From positions 1 to 64,000 of the forward strand of contig DATCJU010000151.1 of the NCBI GenBank assembly GCA_036562635.1: a stretch of 64,000 nucleotides of DNA, in the 5' to 3' direction. The notes beneath the pieces were generated by a model, which worked only from the letters and a program-made list of their open reading frames with translations, was not told the origin of the DNA and ran no database searches. Made by a program: the position numbers and the translations under genes. Shown here one piece after another: positions 1 through 8,764 of the stretch (positions within the stretch are counted from its first letter, which is position 1; the number at the start of each line of letters is the position of its first letter). The DNA comes from DATCJU01 sp036562635 (lineage in GTDB: Bacteria > Actinomycetota > Actinomycetes > Mycobacteriales > Pseudonocardiaceae).

Positions 1-282
1 GGGCAGGAATCCCAGTGCGATGCCCGAGCCCGTCGACACCGCCCTGGTGATACGCCGCTCACGGTGCAGGCGGCGGGCGGTGGGCACACAGCGCAGGACA
101 CCGCGTACGTCCCGCGCCCCCACGTAGTGCACGAACTCCACGTCACGGCCCGCGAGCAGGGACGTACTCTGCTCGTTGGCGTTGGTGACCCACACCGCGG
201 CGCCGTCACCCGGCACCCGGGTGGACAGACCGTCAAGCTGGGCCAGATGTCCCCCCGTCGTGGCAACGAACAACGTGGTCAT
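1..282 (-). CDS. Alg14/PssD-like glycosyltransferase subunit, partial
   Basis: The first 94 codons are present and the gene runs off the left edge. The protein begins MTTLFVATTGGHLAQL and reaches STGSGIALGFLP. The N-terminal strand followed by GGHL, and the later S-T/A-G-S-G stretch, are typical of the Alg14/PssD/CpsF family, membrane-anchoring subunits of two-part UDP-sugar glycosyltransferases. Its ATG overlaps the stop of the upstream sugar transferase (ATGA), so it is the downstream, translationally coupled member of the exopolysaccharide operon. It probably helps add the second sugar to the undecaprenyl-linked first sugar; that role is inferred. A catalytic PssE/Alg13 partner would be expected just beyond the edge. 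Confidence 0.8.
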   Translation of the reverse strand, partial: MTTLFVATTGGHLAQLDGLSTRVPGDGAAVWVTNANEQSTSLLAGRDVEFVHYVGARDVRGVLRCVPTARRLHRERRITRAVSTGSGIALGFLP

Positions 283-935
283 CGGGCACCGTCCCCACGC
301 AGCAGCATCGGCACGGTGGCCGCGAGGATCGCCAGGTCGGTCTTCAAACCGCGACGCCGGACGTACTCCAGGTCCAGCTCGAGCATCTCCAGCGTGCCCA
401 GGGTGCTGCGCCCGCTGACCTGCCACAACCCGGTCATTCCCGGACGGACCGAGAACCGCTCGGCGTACTTGGGCGGGAACATCTCCGCCTCCCACTCCAG
501 GCAGGGGCGGGGCCCGACCAGCGCCATCTCGCCACGCAGCACGTTGATCAACTGCGGCAGCTCGTCGATGCTGGTACGGCGCAGCCACGCGCCGATCCGG
601 GTGACCCGTGGATCGTCGGCCAGCTTGCAGCTGCCGTCGACCCGGGTGTCCTCGCCGCGCAGCTCGCGGGCGATGAGCTCACGAAGTGCCCGGTCGTCCC
701 CGCCCGGGCGCATGGTGCGGAACTTGTACAGCGTGAACACCTGCCCGTTCCGTCCCACCCGGGGTTGGCGGAACAGGGCCGGGCCGGGGCTGGTGAGTCG
801 GATCGCGGCGGCCACCAGAAGCATGGGGACGGCGAGTACCACCAACGCGACCGCCGCGACCACCACGTCGATGACGCGGCCAACGACCAGTTCCCACTGC
901 GCGGGGTGCCGTACCCGCGGGGTCTCAACGGTCAT
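279..935 (-). CDS. Undecaprenyl-phosphate sugar-1-phosphate transferase (priming transferase)
   Basis: About 218 aa, bacterial sugar transferase family (WcaJ/RfbP/CpsE type). One hydrophobic segment near residues 20-45 anchors the protein. Family motifs follow: RQPRVGRNGQVFTLYKFRTM, RRTSIDELPQLINVL, GPRP and RPGMTGLWQVSGRS. The enzyme moves a sugar-1-phosphate from a nucleotide sugar to undecaprenyl phosphate, the first step of capsule or exopolysaccharide synthesis at the inner membrane. It is a short single-helix form like PglC, without the N-terminal multi-helix domain of WbaP. The start at 935 is chosen because AGGAGGT lies just upstream; an in-frame start at 986 would overlap the preceding gene by about 60 bases. 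Confidence 0.9.
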   Translation of the reverse strand: MTVETPRVRHPAQWELVVGRVIDVVVAAVALVVLAVPMLLVAAAIRLTSPGPALFRQPRVGRNGQVFTLYKFRTMRPGGDDRALRELIARELRGEDTRVDGSCKLADDPRVTRIGAWLRRTSIDELPQLINVLRGEMALVGPRPCLEWEAEMFPPKYAERFSVRPGMTGLWQVSGRSTLGTLEMLELDLEYVRRRGLKTDLAILAATVPMLLRGDGAR

Positions 936-2346
936 CGGACCTCCTAGCGGTGATGGCGAGCAGGGTGAACAGGAGGTCACCCGCACCGCGTAGCACGATG
1001 TGGATGTCGATCAACGACAGGACCAGGACCATCCACCAGGCGATCTCCAGCGCCGCCGCACACGCGCCCACCGCGTCGCCACGGGCGCCCAACCGCCTGG
1101 TCGTCCGGAGCACGACAACCGACAGCCAGCAGAAGGCCAGGAGCAGCGGTACCCCGCCGACCCAGAGGAACTGCAGGTAGCCGGACTCCAGGAAGATCTG
1201 TTCCCGCCAGGTCTCCGGCGCCTGGAGCACCGAGTTGGGCGAGACCCCGAGCAGGAAACGGAACCCGCCGAGTTCGGGCAGGTAGAACGTGGTGAGGTTG
1301 TCCCACCGGCCCAGCCAGCTCCGGGGTACGCCGAAACCGTCCCCGAAACCGGACAGCCGGCCGATGAACGCGGGTGCCCCCACCAGGAGGGCGAGCCCGG
1401 CCAACGGCAGGAACCGGACCGCCCGGCGCCGTGCCTCGGGATGGCGTCGCAGCAGCACCACGGCGGCGACCAGAGCGGCTATCCAGGTGGAGAACTGGCC
1501 GGCGGCGAGCACCCCGGTACCGAGGACGCAGCCCAGGACCAGGCGTTCCCAGGGATGCAGCAGTCCGCGCAGCCCGCAGGACACCACCAGGGCCAGGCTG
1601 ATCACGATGTAGTCCCCGGTGGCGATCGGAGACCCGAGCAGACTGGTGCCGCGCTCGACCACCAGCCCGGACTCGTCGGGCCACAGGGCGGTGAGCATGG
1701 CCACGACCGGCCCGAACCGGAGCGTCTGCAGGATGGCGATCAGTGCGACCACGGCACCCGTCCAGCCGATCAGCCGGACGCACCGGAGAACCTGCGCGTC
1801 GGTGTGCACCGTGAGGCGGACCAGCAGGAACAGGGCGACGAGCTTGACCACCGGGAACACCGCGGTCATGTCGGAGAACAGCGGTGCCTCGCCCCGGAGC
1901 ATCAGCCAGGCCAGCGGCCAGGCCGTCGACAGCACCACGAAGGCCACCAGCGGCCCGTCGAGCGCGGTGAACCTGGGTACCAGCCGCTCCCCCCGGAGAA
2001 GCCGGAGGTAACCCCCCAGACAGGCCCCCACCAGCAGCAGTCCGAGAAGTGCCTCGTTGAGCCGGACCTGGGGGATCAGCATCCCCCGCTTCATCCCGGT
2101 GATGAAGGGCAGGGCCAGCAGGTAGAGGTAGGTGGCCAGGATCGGCCGCCAGGCCACGACGGCCAGCAGCGCCACCACGGCGAGTCCGGCGGCCAGCAGG
2201 AAACCGGCCAGGGGCACAGCCAGCCCGGCCAGCACGGTGAGCAGTGCGACGAACGCGAGCAACCGGGCATCGGGCAGGGACCGCCACCGGCGGATCTGGT
2301 CACGAACACCTTCGGGTGGCCTCACCCGCACAGTGGATACGGTCAT
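925..2346 (-). CDS. O-antigen ligase/polymerase-like membrane protein
   Basis: 473 aa with roughly 10-12 hydrophobic helices and a large extracytoplasmic loop near residues 330-400, the shape of the Wzy/WaaL superfamily. The position between flippase and priming transferase suggests a Wzy-type polymerase joining repeat units on the outer face of the membrane. A ligase to another acceptor cannot be excluded, because these proteins are too divergent to separate by eye. The start is the ATG at 2346, which overlaps the stop of the flippase gene (ATGA); an upstream in-frame start would lie inside that gene. Confidence 0.8.
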   Translation of the reverse strand: MTVSTVRVRPPEGVRDQIRRWRSLPDARLLAFVALLTVLAGLAVPLAGFLLAAGLAVVALLAVVAWRPILATYLYLLALPFITGMKRGMLIPQVRLNEALLGLLLVGACLGGYLRLLRGERLVPRFTALDGPLVAFVVLSTAWPLAWLMLRGEAPLFSDMTAVFPVVKLVALFLLVRLTVHTDAQVLRCVRLIGWTGAVVALIAILQTLRFGPVVAMLTALWPDESGLVVERGTSLLGSPIATGDYIVISLALVVSCGLRGLLHPWERLVLGCVLGTGVLAAGQFSTWIAALVAAVVLLRRHPEARRRAVRFLPLAGLALLVGAPAFIGRLSGFGDGFGVPRSWLGRWDNLTTFYLPELGGFRFLLGVSPNSVLQAPETWREQIFLESGYLQFLWVGGVPLLLAFCWLSVVVLRTTRRLGARGDAVGACAAALEIAWWMVLVLSLIDIHIVLRGAGDLLFTLLAITARRSDDR

Positions 2347-3944
2347 CGCGCCCGCCCCACCATCGTCCGGGCCCCGGTGTGCAGGGCGATCCCGTAGGTC
2401 GCCAGCGCGAGCAGGGCGCAACCCGCCAGCAGGCCGAGGTCGCCCGGCCCGTCCACACCGATCACCCGCAGCGCCCACCAACCGGCCCAGGCCACGGGGA
2501 GCATCGCCACCGCCGCGGCGATCGCGACCGCGATACGACGGCGGTCGGCGAGCGGCTCCGGAGTGAGCACCGCACGCAACCTGGTGATCACCGTGCCGGC
2601 GGCGACCAGGTCACCGGCCAGCAGGGCGGCGCTCAGCACGACCAGGCGTCCCGCGTCGTCGACCAGGAGCGAGCTCGACCCCACGAGCACCGTCACGGCT
2701 AGGGACACCAGACTGGCGACCCGCGGTGTGCCGATCTCCTTCCTGGCGAACAGGGCCTGCCGACCGATCTCGTGGAGACCGGCCACGAGCTGGGCGACCG
2801 CCACCACGGTCACGCAGGCCGCGAGCTGGTCGACGAAGGACTCCGCCTGCAGTTCACCGACGGCCAGCACCTCGGCCACCGGGCGGGCGAACACCGCCAG
2901 CAGGCACAGCGGGGGCAGGCCCGCTATCGCGGCGTAGGACAGGGCCAGTCGCCACTGCGCCGCGAAGCCCGTGCGGTCGCCGCTCTGCGCCGCAGCCGAC
3001 ATGCCCGGGAGCACCACGGTGGACACCGCACGCGCACCCAGGGCGGTGGGGGCGACGTAGACGGCGTAGGCCAGCTGCAGCACCACCACACCACCGGGCA
3101 CGGTGGCCGCCAACAGCAGGAGCACCATGTGGGCCGCCGCAGGGGCGACAGGGATGCTGATCGACCCCCGGAGCTGCCGGACGACCTCCATGGCCTCCGG
3201 GTCCGAGCGCCACCGGAACGAAGGCCGGACCAGCAATCCCACTCGCGCCGCACCCCACACCTGCAGTGCCGCGTGCACCGCCACGGCGAGCGTGCTGCCC
3301 ACCCCGAGGAGGAGCAGCAGCCCCGCGGGTACCGCACCGACCTCGTGCCCGGTGCCGTAGACCGCGGAGACGGCGACCAGGGTCGCCACCAGCACCACGT
3401 TCTCCACGGCCGGCGCGGCGGAGGCCAGGGCGAAGCGCCGCTGGGCCTGCTGGGCGGCGGCCCCGAGGGCGGCGATCGTGTACAGCACGATCTGTGGGGC
3501 GACCAGCAGGACCAGTACGACCGTGGCGTGCTGGGCCTGCTGTCGGCTCACGACGTCCTCGATGCCGAGGGTCAGCACCCAGGCGAACCCCGGAGCACCG
3601 ACCATCACCAGCAGGGCGATCGTCCCGGAGGCGACCAGTAGGAACCCGGCCACCCGGCCGAGCAACACACCGGCCTCACCGACACCGGCCCGCGCGATGG
3701 CCCGCACGACGGCGGGCACGATCACCAGGGCCAGCGCCTGCCCGGCGATCGCCGAGTACACGGTGTTGGGCAGGGTGTTGGTGGTGGCGAACGTGTTGGC
3801 GAAGTAGGTGGGCCCCAGGGTGGCCCCGATCGCCGCCAGCCGCACCAGACCGGTGATCCTGCTCACCAGCGTCCAGCCGGCGACCGTCACCGAGTTGCGC
3901 GCGGCCAGAACCCTGGCACTCGGCCGCTTCGAGTGTCTGCCCAC
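2343..3944 (-). CDS. MurJ/MviN-family lipid-linked sugar flippase
   Basis: 533 aa from a GTG start, with about 14 predicted membrane helices. The N terminus (SVTVAGWTLVSRITGLVRL) and the FANTF/NTLPN stretch are typical of the MviN/MurJ branch of the MOP exporter superfamily. In this operon, between Wzz-like and Wzy-like genes, it is best read as the flippase moving undecaprenyl-linked repeat units outward, the Wzx role. It is unlikely to be the housekeeping lipid II flippase, which in actinomycetes is a larger protein encoded near the chromosome end; this is inference from context. A purine-rich site (AGGACGGG) precedes the GTG. Confidence 0.85.
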   Translation of the reverse strand: MGRHSKRPSARVLAARNSVTVAGWTLVSRITGLVRLAAIGATLGPTYFANTFATTNTLPNTVYSAIAGQALALVIVPAVVRAIARAGVGEAGVLLGRVAGFLLVASGTIALLVMVGAPGFAWVLTLGIEDVVSRQQAQHATVVLVLLVAPQIVLYTIAALGAAAQQAQRRFALASAAPAVENVVLVATLVAVSAVYGTGHEVGAVPAGLLLLLGVGSTLAVAVHAALQVWGAARVGLLVRPSFRWRSDPEAMEVVRQLRGSISIPVAPAAAHMVLLLLAATVPGGVVVLQLAYAVYVAPTALGARAVSTVVLPGMSAAAQSGDRTGFAAQWRLALSYAAIAGLPPLCLLAVFARPVAEVLAVGELQAESFVDQLAACVTVVAVAQLVAGLHEIGRQALFARKEIGTPRVASLVSLAVTVLVGSSSLLVDDAGRLVVLSAALLAGDLVAAGTVITRLRAVLTPEPLADRRRIAVAIAAAVAMLPVAWAGWWALRVIGVDGPGDLGLLAGCALLALATYGIALHTGARTMVGRAR

Positions 3945-3956
3945 GGCGTCCCGTCC

Positions 3957-4898
3957 TCATCCCTTCGCCCAGCGACGTGCGAGAAGGAACACCGCACCGG
4001 TCGCGATCACCAGCGCGGTCAGGGCCCCGGCACCGGCGGCCAGCGCCGGACGTGGGCTCACCGGGTCGGGCACCAGGTACGGAGGCACCAGCACCTCACG
4101 ACGCGGTGCGACACGCTCGGCCACGCCCAGCTCGTCGAGGCGCCCCAGCAGCTGCTGCTCACGCTGGACGAGGCTCTCCACCTCGGTCAGGGCCGCCGGG
4201 TCGGATGCGAACCGGTTCAGCCGGGCCCGTGCCGCGGTGAGCTGGTCCCGGACCTCGGTGAGCTGTGCGCGTAGGAAGTCGCCCACCTCGCTGGCCCGGT
4301 CCTGGGCCGCGATCTCGAAGTAGCGGTCGACCACGGCCTGGAGGCGTCGCAGCGCCACGTCGGGAGAACCGTCGGTGACCTCCACCTGGATGACCTCGCT
4401 GGAGTCCACCACCGAGAAGGAGATGGTCTTCTCGAACTCCTCGACGGGAATGCCCTCGGCAGCCGCCACCGGACCCAGTACCTGCCTGCTGCGCAGGACC
4501 ACGAGTTGGGTGGTCAGGCTGCGGTCCTCGCGGAGGAACCCGGTGGGTTTCTCCTCCGTGATCTCGAACAGGATGTCCGCCCTGGCCGCGTACTGCGGCG
4601 GCCACAGGAGGGCTGCCCCGTACCCGACCAGGGCGCCGAGGAGCACGATGGCCAGGGACACCAGGCCCAGCCGCCGTAGCTGCTCCGCGGACAGGGGCCG
4701 GCGGCCGGTGCCGTTCGGCGCGCTCCCGTTCGCCGAGACCGCGGTGCCGTTACCCGGCGTCGGCGTCGTGATCGGCCGGGCGGGCTTGTCCGCCGCAGCG
4801 TGGCGCGGCGAGGTGGACACCCCACCCGCCGCGCCGTTGGAACCGTTGGAGCCGTTGGAACCGGAGCGCCGCGCCTTGGTACCGGTACGTGCACTCAC
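3957..4898 (-). CDS. Wzz-like chain length determinant/capsule biosynthesis membrane protein
   Basis: 313 aa. A low-complexity N-terminal tail rich in Ser, Asn and Gly (residues 10-60) is followed by a first TM segment (about 74-94), a periplasmic region with coiled-coil stretches (about 170-235), and a second TM near the C terminus (about 283-305). The layout is that of the Wzz/polysaccharide co-polymerase family, which sets polymer length. It lacks a fused BY-kinase domain and the C-terminal Tyr cluster. The GTG start overlaps the stop of the upstream aminotransferase gene (GTGA), giving translational coupling. Confidence 0.85.
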   Translation of the reverse strand: MSARTGTKARRSGSNGSNGSNGAAGGVSTSPRHAAADKPARPITTPTPGNGTAVSANGSAPNGTGRRPLSAEQLRRLGLVSLAIVLLGALVGYGAALLWPPQYAARADILFEITEEKPTGFLREDRSLTTQLVVLRSRQVLGPVAAAEGIPVEEFEKTISFSVVDSSEVIQVEVTDGSPDVALRRLQAVVDRYFEIAAQDRASEVGDFLRAQLTEVRDQLTAARARLNRFASDPAALTEVESLVQREQQLLGRLDELGVAERVAPRREVLVPPYLVPDPVSPRPALAAGAGALTALVIATGAVFLLARRWAKG

Positions 4899-6004
4899 CG
4901 CTGCACACCTCGCAGAACCTCACAGACCCGTATGACCTGGTCGTCGCTGAGCGTGGGTGACATCGGCAGCGAGAGGATCCGTTCCGCCGCACGCTCCGCG
5001 ACGGGAAGTCGCTCGGTGAACTCGGCGAACGCCGGCTGCAGGTGACAGGGGACCCGGTAGTGCATTCCCCATCCGATGCCGGCCGCGGTGAGTGCCCCGG
5101 CGACCCGGTCCCGGTCGGGTACCTGGACGACCGCCAGGTGGTAGACGGGTTCGCCCTGCGGGTCCTCGGCGACCGGCGTGCAGAAGGCGGGCAGGTTTTC
5201 CCGGTAGCGGGCCATGAGCGCGCGACGACGTTCGTTGCCGGCGTCCAGGTGCGGCAGCTTCACCGACAGCACGGCGGCCTGGAGCGCGTCGAGACGGCTG
5301 TTACGACCACGCAGGTCGTGTAGCTGCCGGTCCGTGGCCGAACGTCCGTGGTCGGCCATGCTGCGGATGCGGGCGGCGAGCTGCGCGTCGTCGGTCACCA
5401 CCGCCCCGCCGTCCCCCAGGGCACCGAGGTTCTTGCCCGGGTAGAAGCTGAACGCCCCGGCCACGCCGGCGCTGCCGGCCCGGCGGCCCCGGTACCGGGC
5501 GCCGTGGGCCTGCGCCGCGTCCTCGATGAAGGCCAGCCCGTGCCGCTCGGCCAACGCACCCAGGCGGTCGACGTCGACCATCTGACCGAACAGGTGGACC
5601 CCGATGACCGCCGCGGTGGCGCGGTTGATGGCCGCTGCGACGGCCTCGGGATCGATGAGCAGCGTGTCCGGTCTGACGTCGACGAACCTCGGGCGTGCTC
5701 CCACCGCGTGCACCGCCTCGACGGTGGCGATGAAGGTGTTCGCCGGGACGATCACCTCGTCGCCTCGACCGATGCCCAGAGCGGCGAGGATCAGTTCCAA
5801 CGCGTCGGTCCCGTTGGCCACGCCGACGCAGTGGGCGGTCCCGCAGTACGCCGCGAACCGCTCCTCGAACCGTTCGACCTCGGGGCCGCCGACGAAACGA
5901 CCGCTCTCCAGCACGGACTTCCACGCCAGATCCAGTTCCTCCCGGAGATCGGCGTGGAGGGATGCCAGGTCCAGGAAGGGGATCCGCTCGGTCAGCAGGG
6001 TCAC
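4895..6004 (-). CDS. DegT/DnrJ/EryC1-family sugar aminotransferase
   Basis: 369 aa PLP-dependent enzyme of the DegT family. Hallmarks are IPFLDL at the N terminus, GGPEVERFEERFAAYCG, the VANGTDAL phosphate-binding segment, EDAAQAHGARYRGRRAG and FSFYPGKNLGALGDGG, which contains the Schiff-base lysine. The family transfers an amino group to a keto-sugar nucleotide. The neighbouring dehydrogenase resembles WlbA/WbpB, so together they could make a 3-amino-3-deoxy sugar nucleotide as in the Wlb/Wbp pathway; the exact sugar is inferred. The GTG at 6004 is chosen because it overlaps the previous stop and is preceded by GAGGTGAGG. Confidence 0.9.
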   Translation of the reverse strand: MTLLTERIPFLDLASLHADLREELDLAWKSVLESGRFVGGPEVERFEERFAAYCGTAHCVGVANGTDALELILAALGIGRGDEVIVPANTFIATVEAVHAVGARPRFVDVRPDTLLIDPEAVAAAINRATAAVIGVHLFGQMVDVDRLGALAERHGLAFIEDAAQAHGARYRGRRAGSAGVAGAFSFYPGKNLGALGDGGAVVTDDAQLAARIRSMADHGRSATDRQLHDLRGRNSRLDALQAAVLSVKLPHLDAGNERRRALMARYRENLPAFCTPVAEDPQGEPVYHLAVVQVPDRDRVAGALTAAGIGWGMHYRVPCHLQPAFAEFTERLPVAERAAERILSLPMSPTLSDDQVIRVCEVLRGVQR

Positions 6005-7092
6005 GACCTCACCTCGTCGTTGATGAGCGCGGGAGCGAACACGGGGGTGTTGACCACGGACTCGGGAGACACCCGCGCCCTCGGGATGTCCCCGTGCACG
6101 GAGGCCCACTGACCTGTCACGCGGGCCACGTCGGCGGCGGCCAGCACACGCACGACGTCGAGTCCCCTCTCACCGGGTGTCCTGGGCTGGGCGCCGCCGC
6201 GGACGCACTCCACGAAGTGCGCGTCCTGTACCAGCAGGGGTTCCTGGAACTCGACACGCGGTACGACGATGTCCCCGACGCGGTAGATCACGGGCGCGTC
6301 GCCACCTGCGGACTCCACCCGGACGTCGTGGATACGGATCCGCTGCTCGTCGGAGGTGTCGTCGTAGACCGCCATCCTGCGGTCCCCGACGACGGTCAGC
6401 CGCCGGACCTTGGTGGGGTGTAGCCAGCTGACGTGGATGAAGGCGGTGGCCGCCGCCTGTTCCAGCACCAGACGCAGATAGGCGATGTCGGCGTGCTGGT
6501 CCTTGATCTTCCGGTGGGCCCAGGACGCCACCGAACTGGGGATCTCGTCGAGCAGATACGAAATGATCGAAATGTCGTGGGGGGCGAGATCCCAGACGAC
6601 ATCGACGTCCGACCGGTACAGTCCCAGGTTCAGTCGTGCCGACTCGATGTGCAGGATCTGCCCGAGTTCTCCCGAGGAAATGATCTCCTTGAGTCGGTGG
6701 ACGGCGGGGTGGTATTCGAACGTGTGGCCGACCATGAGCGGAACTCCGCGCAGTGCCGCGGTGTCGACCATGGTCTGGGCCTCACGAACGGACGTGGCCA
6801 GCGGTTTCTCCACCAGGGTGGGCCTGCCCGCGTTCAACGCCTCGAGGGCCAGCGTGGCGTGTGTCGCCGGTGGGGAGGCGACGACCACCCCGTCCACCTG
6901 GTCGACGACGTCGGTCAGGCGTGCCGCGGTCTCCACACCGGGGAACCGGCGCCGCGCCTCGGCCGTCCGCTGTGGACGGCTGTCGACGACGACCACCCCG
7001 ACGTCTGTCAGTGAAGTCAGGACACGGACGTGCTTGGCCCCCCAATACCCGTACCCGACGACGGCGATCCGTGTTCCTGCGTCCGTTCTCAT
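6001..7092 (-). CDS. Gfo/Idh/MocA-family sugar-nucleotide dehydrogenase (WlbA-like)
   Basis: 363 aa. An N-terminal Rossmann fold (IAVVGYGYWGAKHVRVL), the EKPLATS motif with the family's conserved Lys, and GHTFEYHPAVHRLKEI and DLAPHDISI in the catalytic half. These are close to WlbA/WbpB enzymes that oxidise C3 of UDP-GlcNAc-derived uronic acid. It is the first gene of the exopolysaccharide operon and supplies the 3-keto substrate for the adjacent DegT aminotransferase; the substrate is inferred from the pairing. The ATG at 7092 has GGAAG upstream; an in-frame start at 7179 has an atypical leader sequence. Confidence 0.88.
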   Translation of the reverse strand: MRTDAGTRIAVVGYGYWGAKHVRVLTSLTDVGVVVVDSRPQRTAEARRRFPGVETAARLTDVVDQVDGVVVASPPATHATLALEALNAGRPTLVEKPLATSVREAQTMVDTAALRGVPLMVGHTFEYHPAVHRLKEIISSGELGQILHIESARLNLGLYRSDVDVVWDLAPHDISIISYLLDEIPSSVASWAHRKIKDQHADIAYLRLVLEQAAATAFIHVSWLHPTKVRRLTVVGDRRMAVYDDTSDEQRIRIHDVRVESAGGDAPVIYRVGDIVVPRVEFQEPLLVQDAHFVECVRGGAQPRTPGERGLDVVRVLAAADVARVTGQWASVHGDIPRARVSPESVVNTPVFAPALINDEVRS

Positions 7093-7846
7093 GCTCTTCC
7101 TCGCACACCGCTCGCGAACTGACGAGGTTGCCGATTTCTCACATCGCCACATCCTCGGCTCGGCGCAGGAACCCTTCACGTCGGAACGCGCCTCTTCGCA
7201 CCATCGTGCGTGCTGGTCAGAAGGCTTTCCGAACAGTCCTCAGCAGACAGAAATGCAGTCCGGAATTCGCTCCGGCGGATGACCCACACCCCTGTGGACA
7301 AGAAAATTCACGGAAACCGGTGGCAGGGGGTACCGAAAGGACACCGGGGTTCCCTCCGCAGGGGCAGCCGGGGTCCCTGTCGAACCGTGTGCCGGTCGCG
7401 ACCCGTATGCGGAACCCGGTCGGCTCCCACCGGCTCCGATTGCCGTCCTCCCCGCGGCGGCTCCGTGTCTCGTCGCCCGCTGCCACCGCACCCCGGCTCC
7501 TGCTGCCCACCGGGAACGTCACCGACCCGCCGGCCCGGCCGTGGTGTGCCCGTGGCTCACGGAGCGCTCCGCCCCGCCGTCGCGGACCGAGCGGCACCGA
7601 ACGACGTCAACGACATCGCCGACACCGGGTGTGCACACGAGCTCCGCGACACCGCGCCCCGCCCGGGACATGGGGCAGCGGACAACCGCTCCGGACGGGC
7701 CGGGCAGACGTCGACCGGTGGACGGGCCGCTTCCGGTGTCCCCGAACCGGCAGGGGCGACACCGTGGGCACGTCCGTCCGGACCAGGGGTGGTCCTGGGG
7801 CGTTATTACGTTCCCCGAGGGGGGCAGGCGAACTAGCATCACCCCC
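7093..7846. other. Intergenic region upstream of exopolysaccharide operon
   Basis: About 750 bases without a convincing gene. The open frames here have atypical composition and no homology I recognise. The part next to the operon (7100-7320) is relatively AT-rich and probably holds the operon promoter and a long leader. The right end holds the promoter of the next gene, where TAGCAT at 7834-7839 sits at the right distance for a transcript starting at the GTG at 7847. Confidence 0.6.
7834..7839 (+). promoter_or_regulatory. -10 element for leaderless formamidase-like gene
   Basis: TAGCAT matches the actinobacterial TANNNT -10 box. It ends seven bases before the GTG start codon at 7847, and no ribosome binding site precedes that codon. 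This is the usual layout of a leaderless transcript. No strong -35 is visible. Confidence 0.5.
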
Positions 7847-8671
7847 GTGGGTGACTCGCGTGAGGTGCTGACGCGGCCGGCTCGGCCGGCGGATCTGACG
7901 GTGCGGTACGGCCCGGGCTCCGAACACGTGGCCGACGCCTGGCTGCCCCAAGGCACGGGCCCCCATCCCCTGGTGATCGTGGTGCACGGAGGGTCCTGGC
8001 AGGCCAAGTACGACCGTGCGCACACCGGGCCGATGTGTGAGGCCCTGGCCGACGCCGGTTACCTGGCGTGCGCCGTGGAGTACCACCGGGTGGGTCATGA
8101 GCTCGGCGGCTGGCCGGGGACGTTCGCCGACGTCGCCGCCGTGGTCGACGCGGTCCCGACGTTGCTCGGCGAGCAGGTGGCCGCGGACCGGATCGCCCTG
8201 CTCGGCCACTCGGCGGGGGGACACCTGGCGCTGTGGGCCGCCGCGCGACACCGGCTGCCCGCGGACCACCCCTGGCACCGCGCGGAGCCGCTGGTGCGGG
8301 GTGTGGTGTCCCTGGCCGGGTCCAGCAATCTCGGCCTGGCCCACGAGATCGACATGGACGACGGCTCGGTCGCCTCGTTCCTCGGCGGTGGCCCGGACGC
8401 GTACCCCGACCGGTACGCCGTGGCCGACCCGATTCGTCTGGTCCCCACGGGCGTGCGCACGGTGCTGCTGCACGGCGACGCCGACGACATCGTCCCGATC
8501 GAGATAAGCCGGTCCTACGCCACCGCGGCCCGCGCCGCCGGGGACGACGTCGAGCTGCGCGAACTGCCCGGCATCGGGCACTTCGCGGTCATCGACCCGC
8601 TCTCGACCGTGTGGCCGACGGTGCTGGACGCCCTCGCGGAGATTCTGGGCACCGGGCCGAAGCGGAGCTGA
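7847..8671 (+). CDS. Alpha/beta hydrolase, probable kynurenine formamidase
   Basis: 274 aa alpha/beta hydrolase. It has the HGGSW oxyanion-hole motif (about residue 49), a nucleophile elbow GHSAGGH (about 128), and later Asp (HGDADDIVP) and His (GIGHF) completing the triad. The HGGxW form is typical of arylformamidases (AFMID type), which hydrolyse N-formylkynurenine to kynurenine. The gene lies convergent to kynureninase and tryptophan 2,3-dioxygenase, and this enzyme would supply the missing middle step. Function is inferred from fold and context; it could be a more general esterase. The GTG at 7847 is favoured by the promoter layout. Confidence 0.75.
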   Translation: MGDSREVLTRPARPADLTVRYGPGSEHVADAWLPQGTGPHPLVIVVHGGSWQAKYDRAHTGPMCEALADAGYLACAVEYHRVGHELGGWPGTFADVAAVVDAVPTLLGEQVAADRIALLGHSAGGHLALWAAARHRLPADHPWHRAEPLVRGVVSLAGSSNLGLAHEIDMDDGSVASFLGGGPDAYPDRYAVADPIRLVPTGVRTVLLHGDADDIVPIEISRSYATAARAAGDDVELRELPGIGHFAVIDPLSTVWPTVLDALAEILGTGPKRS

Positions 8672-8702
8672 GCCACGGCCGACGGTCCCGTCCCGATGAC
8701 CC

Positions 8703-8748
8703 GCCACCCCGGTGGTCCGGTCGTTGCCGACCGGACCACCGGGGTGGC
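8703..8748. terminator. Bidirectional terminator hairpin
   Basis: A perfect 20-base-pair inverted repeat, 8703-8722 with 8729-8748, and a 6-base loop (GTTGCC). It lies between two convergent genes, 31 bases after the hydrolase stop and 16 bases beyond the kynureninase stop. No T-tract follows, as is common in high-GC actinomycetes. Confidence 0.85.
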
Positions 8749-8764
8749 ACGGCGTGTGGGCGGC

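Noticed and set aside
7210..7836. Possible small genes in the leader of the exopolysaccharide operon
   Set aside because: Frames on both strands have random composition and no ribosome binding site.
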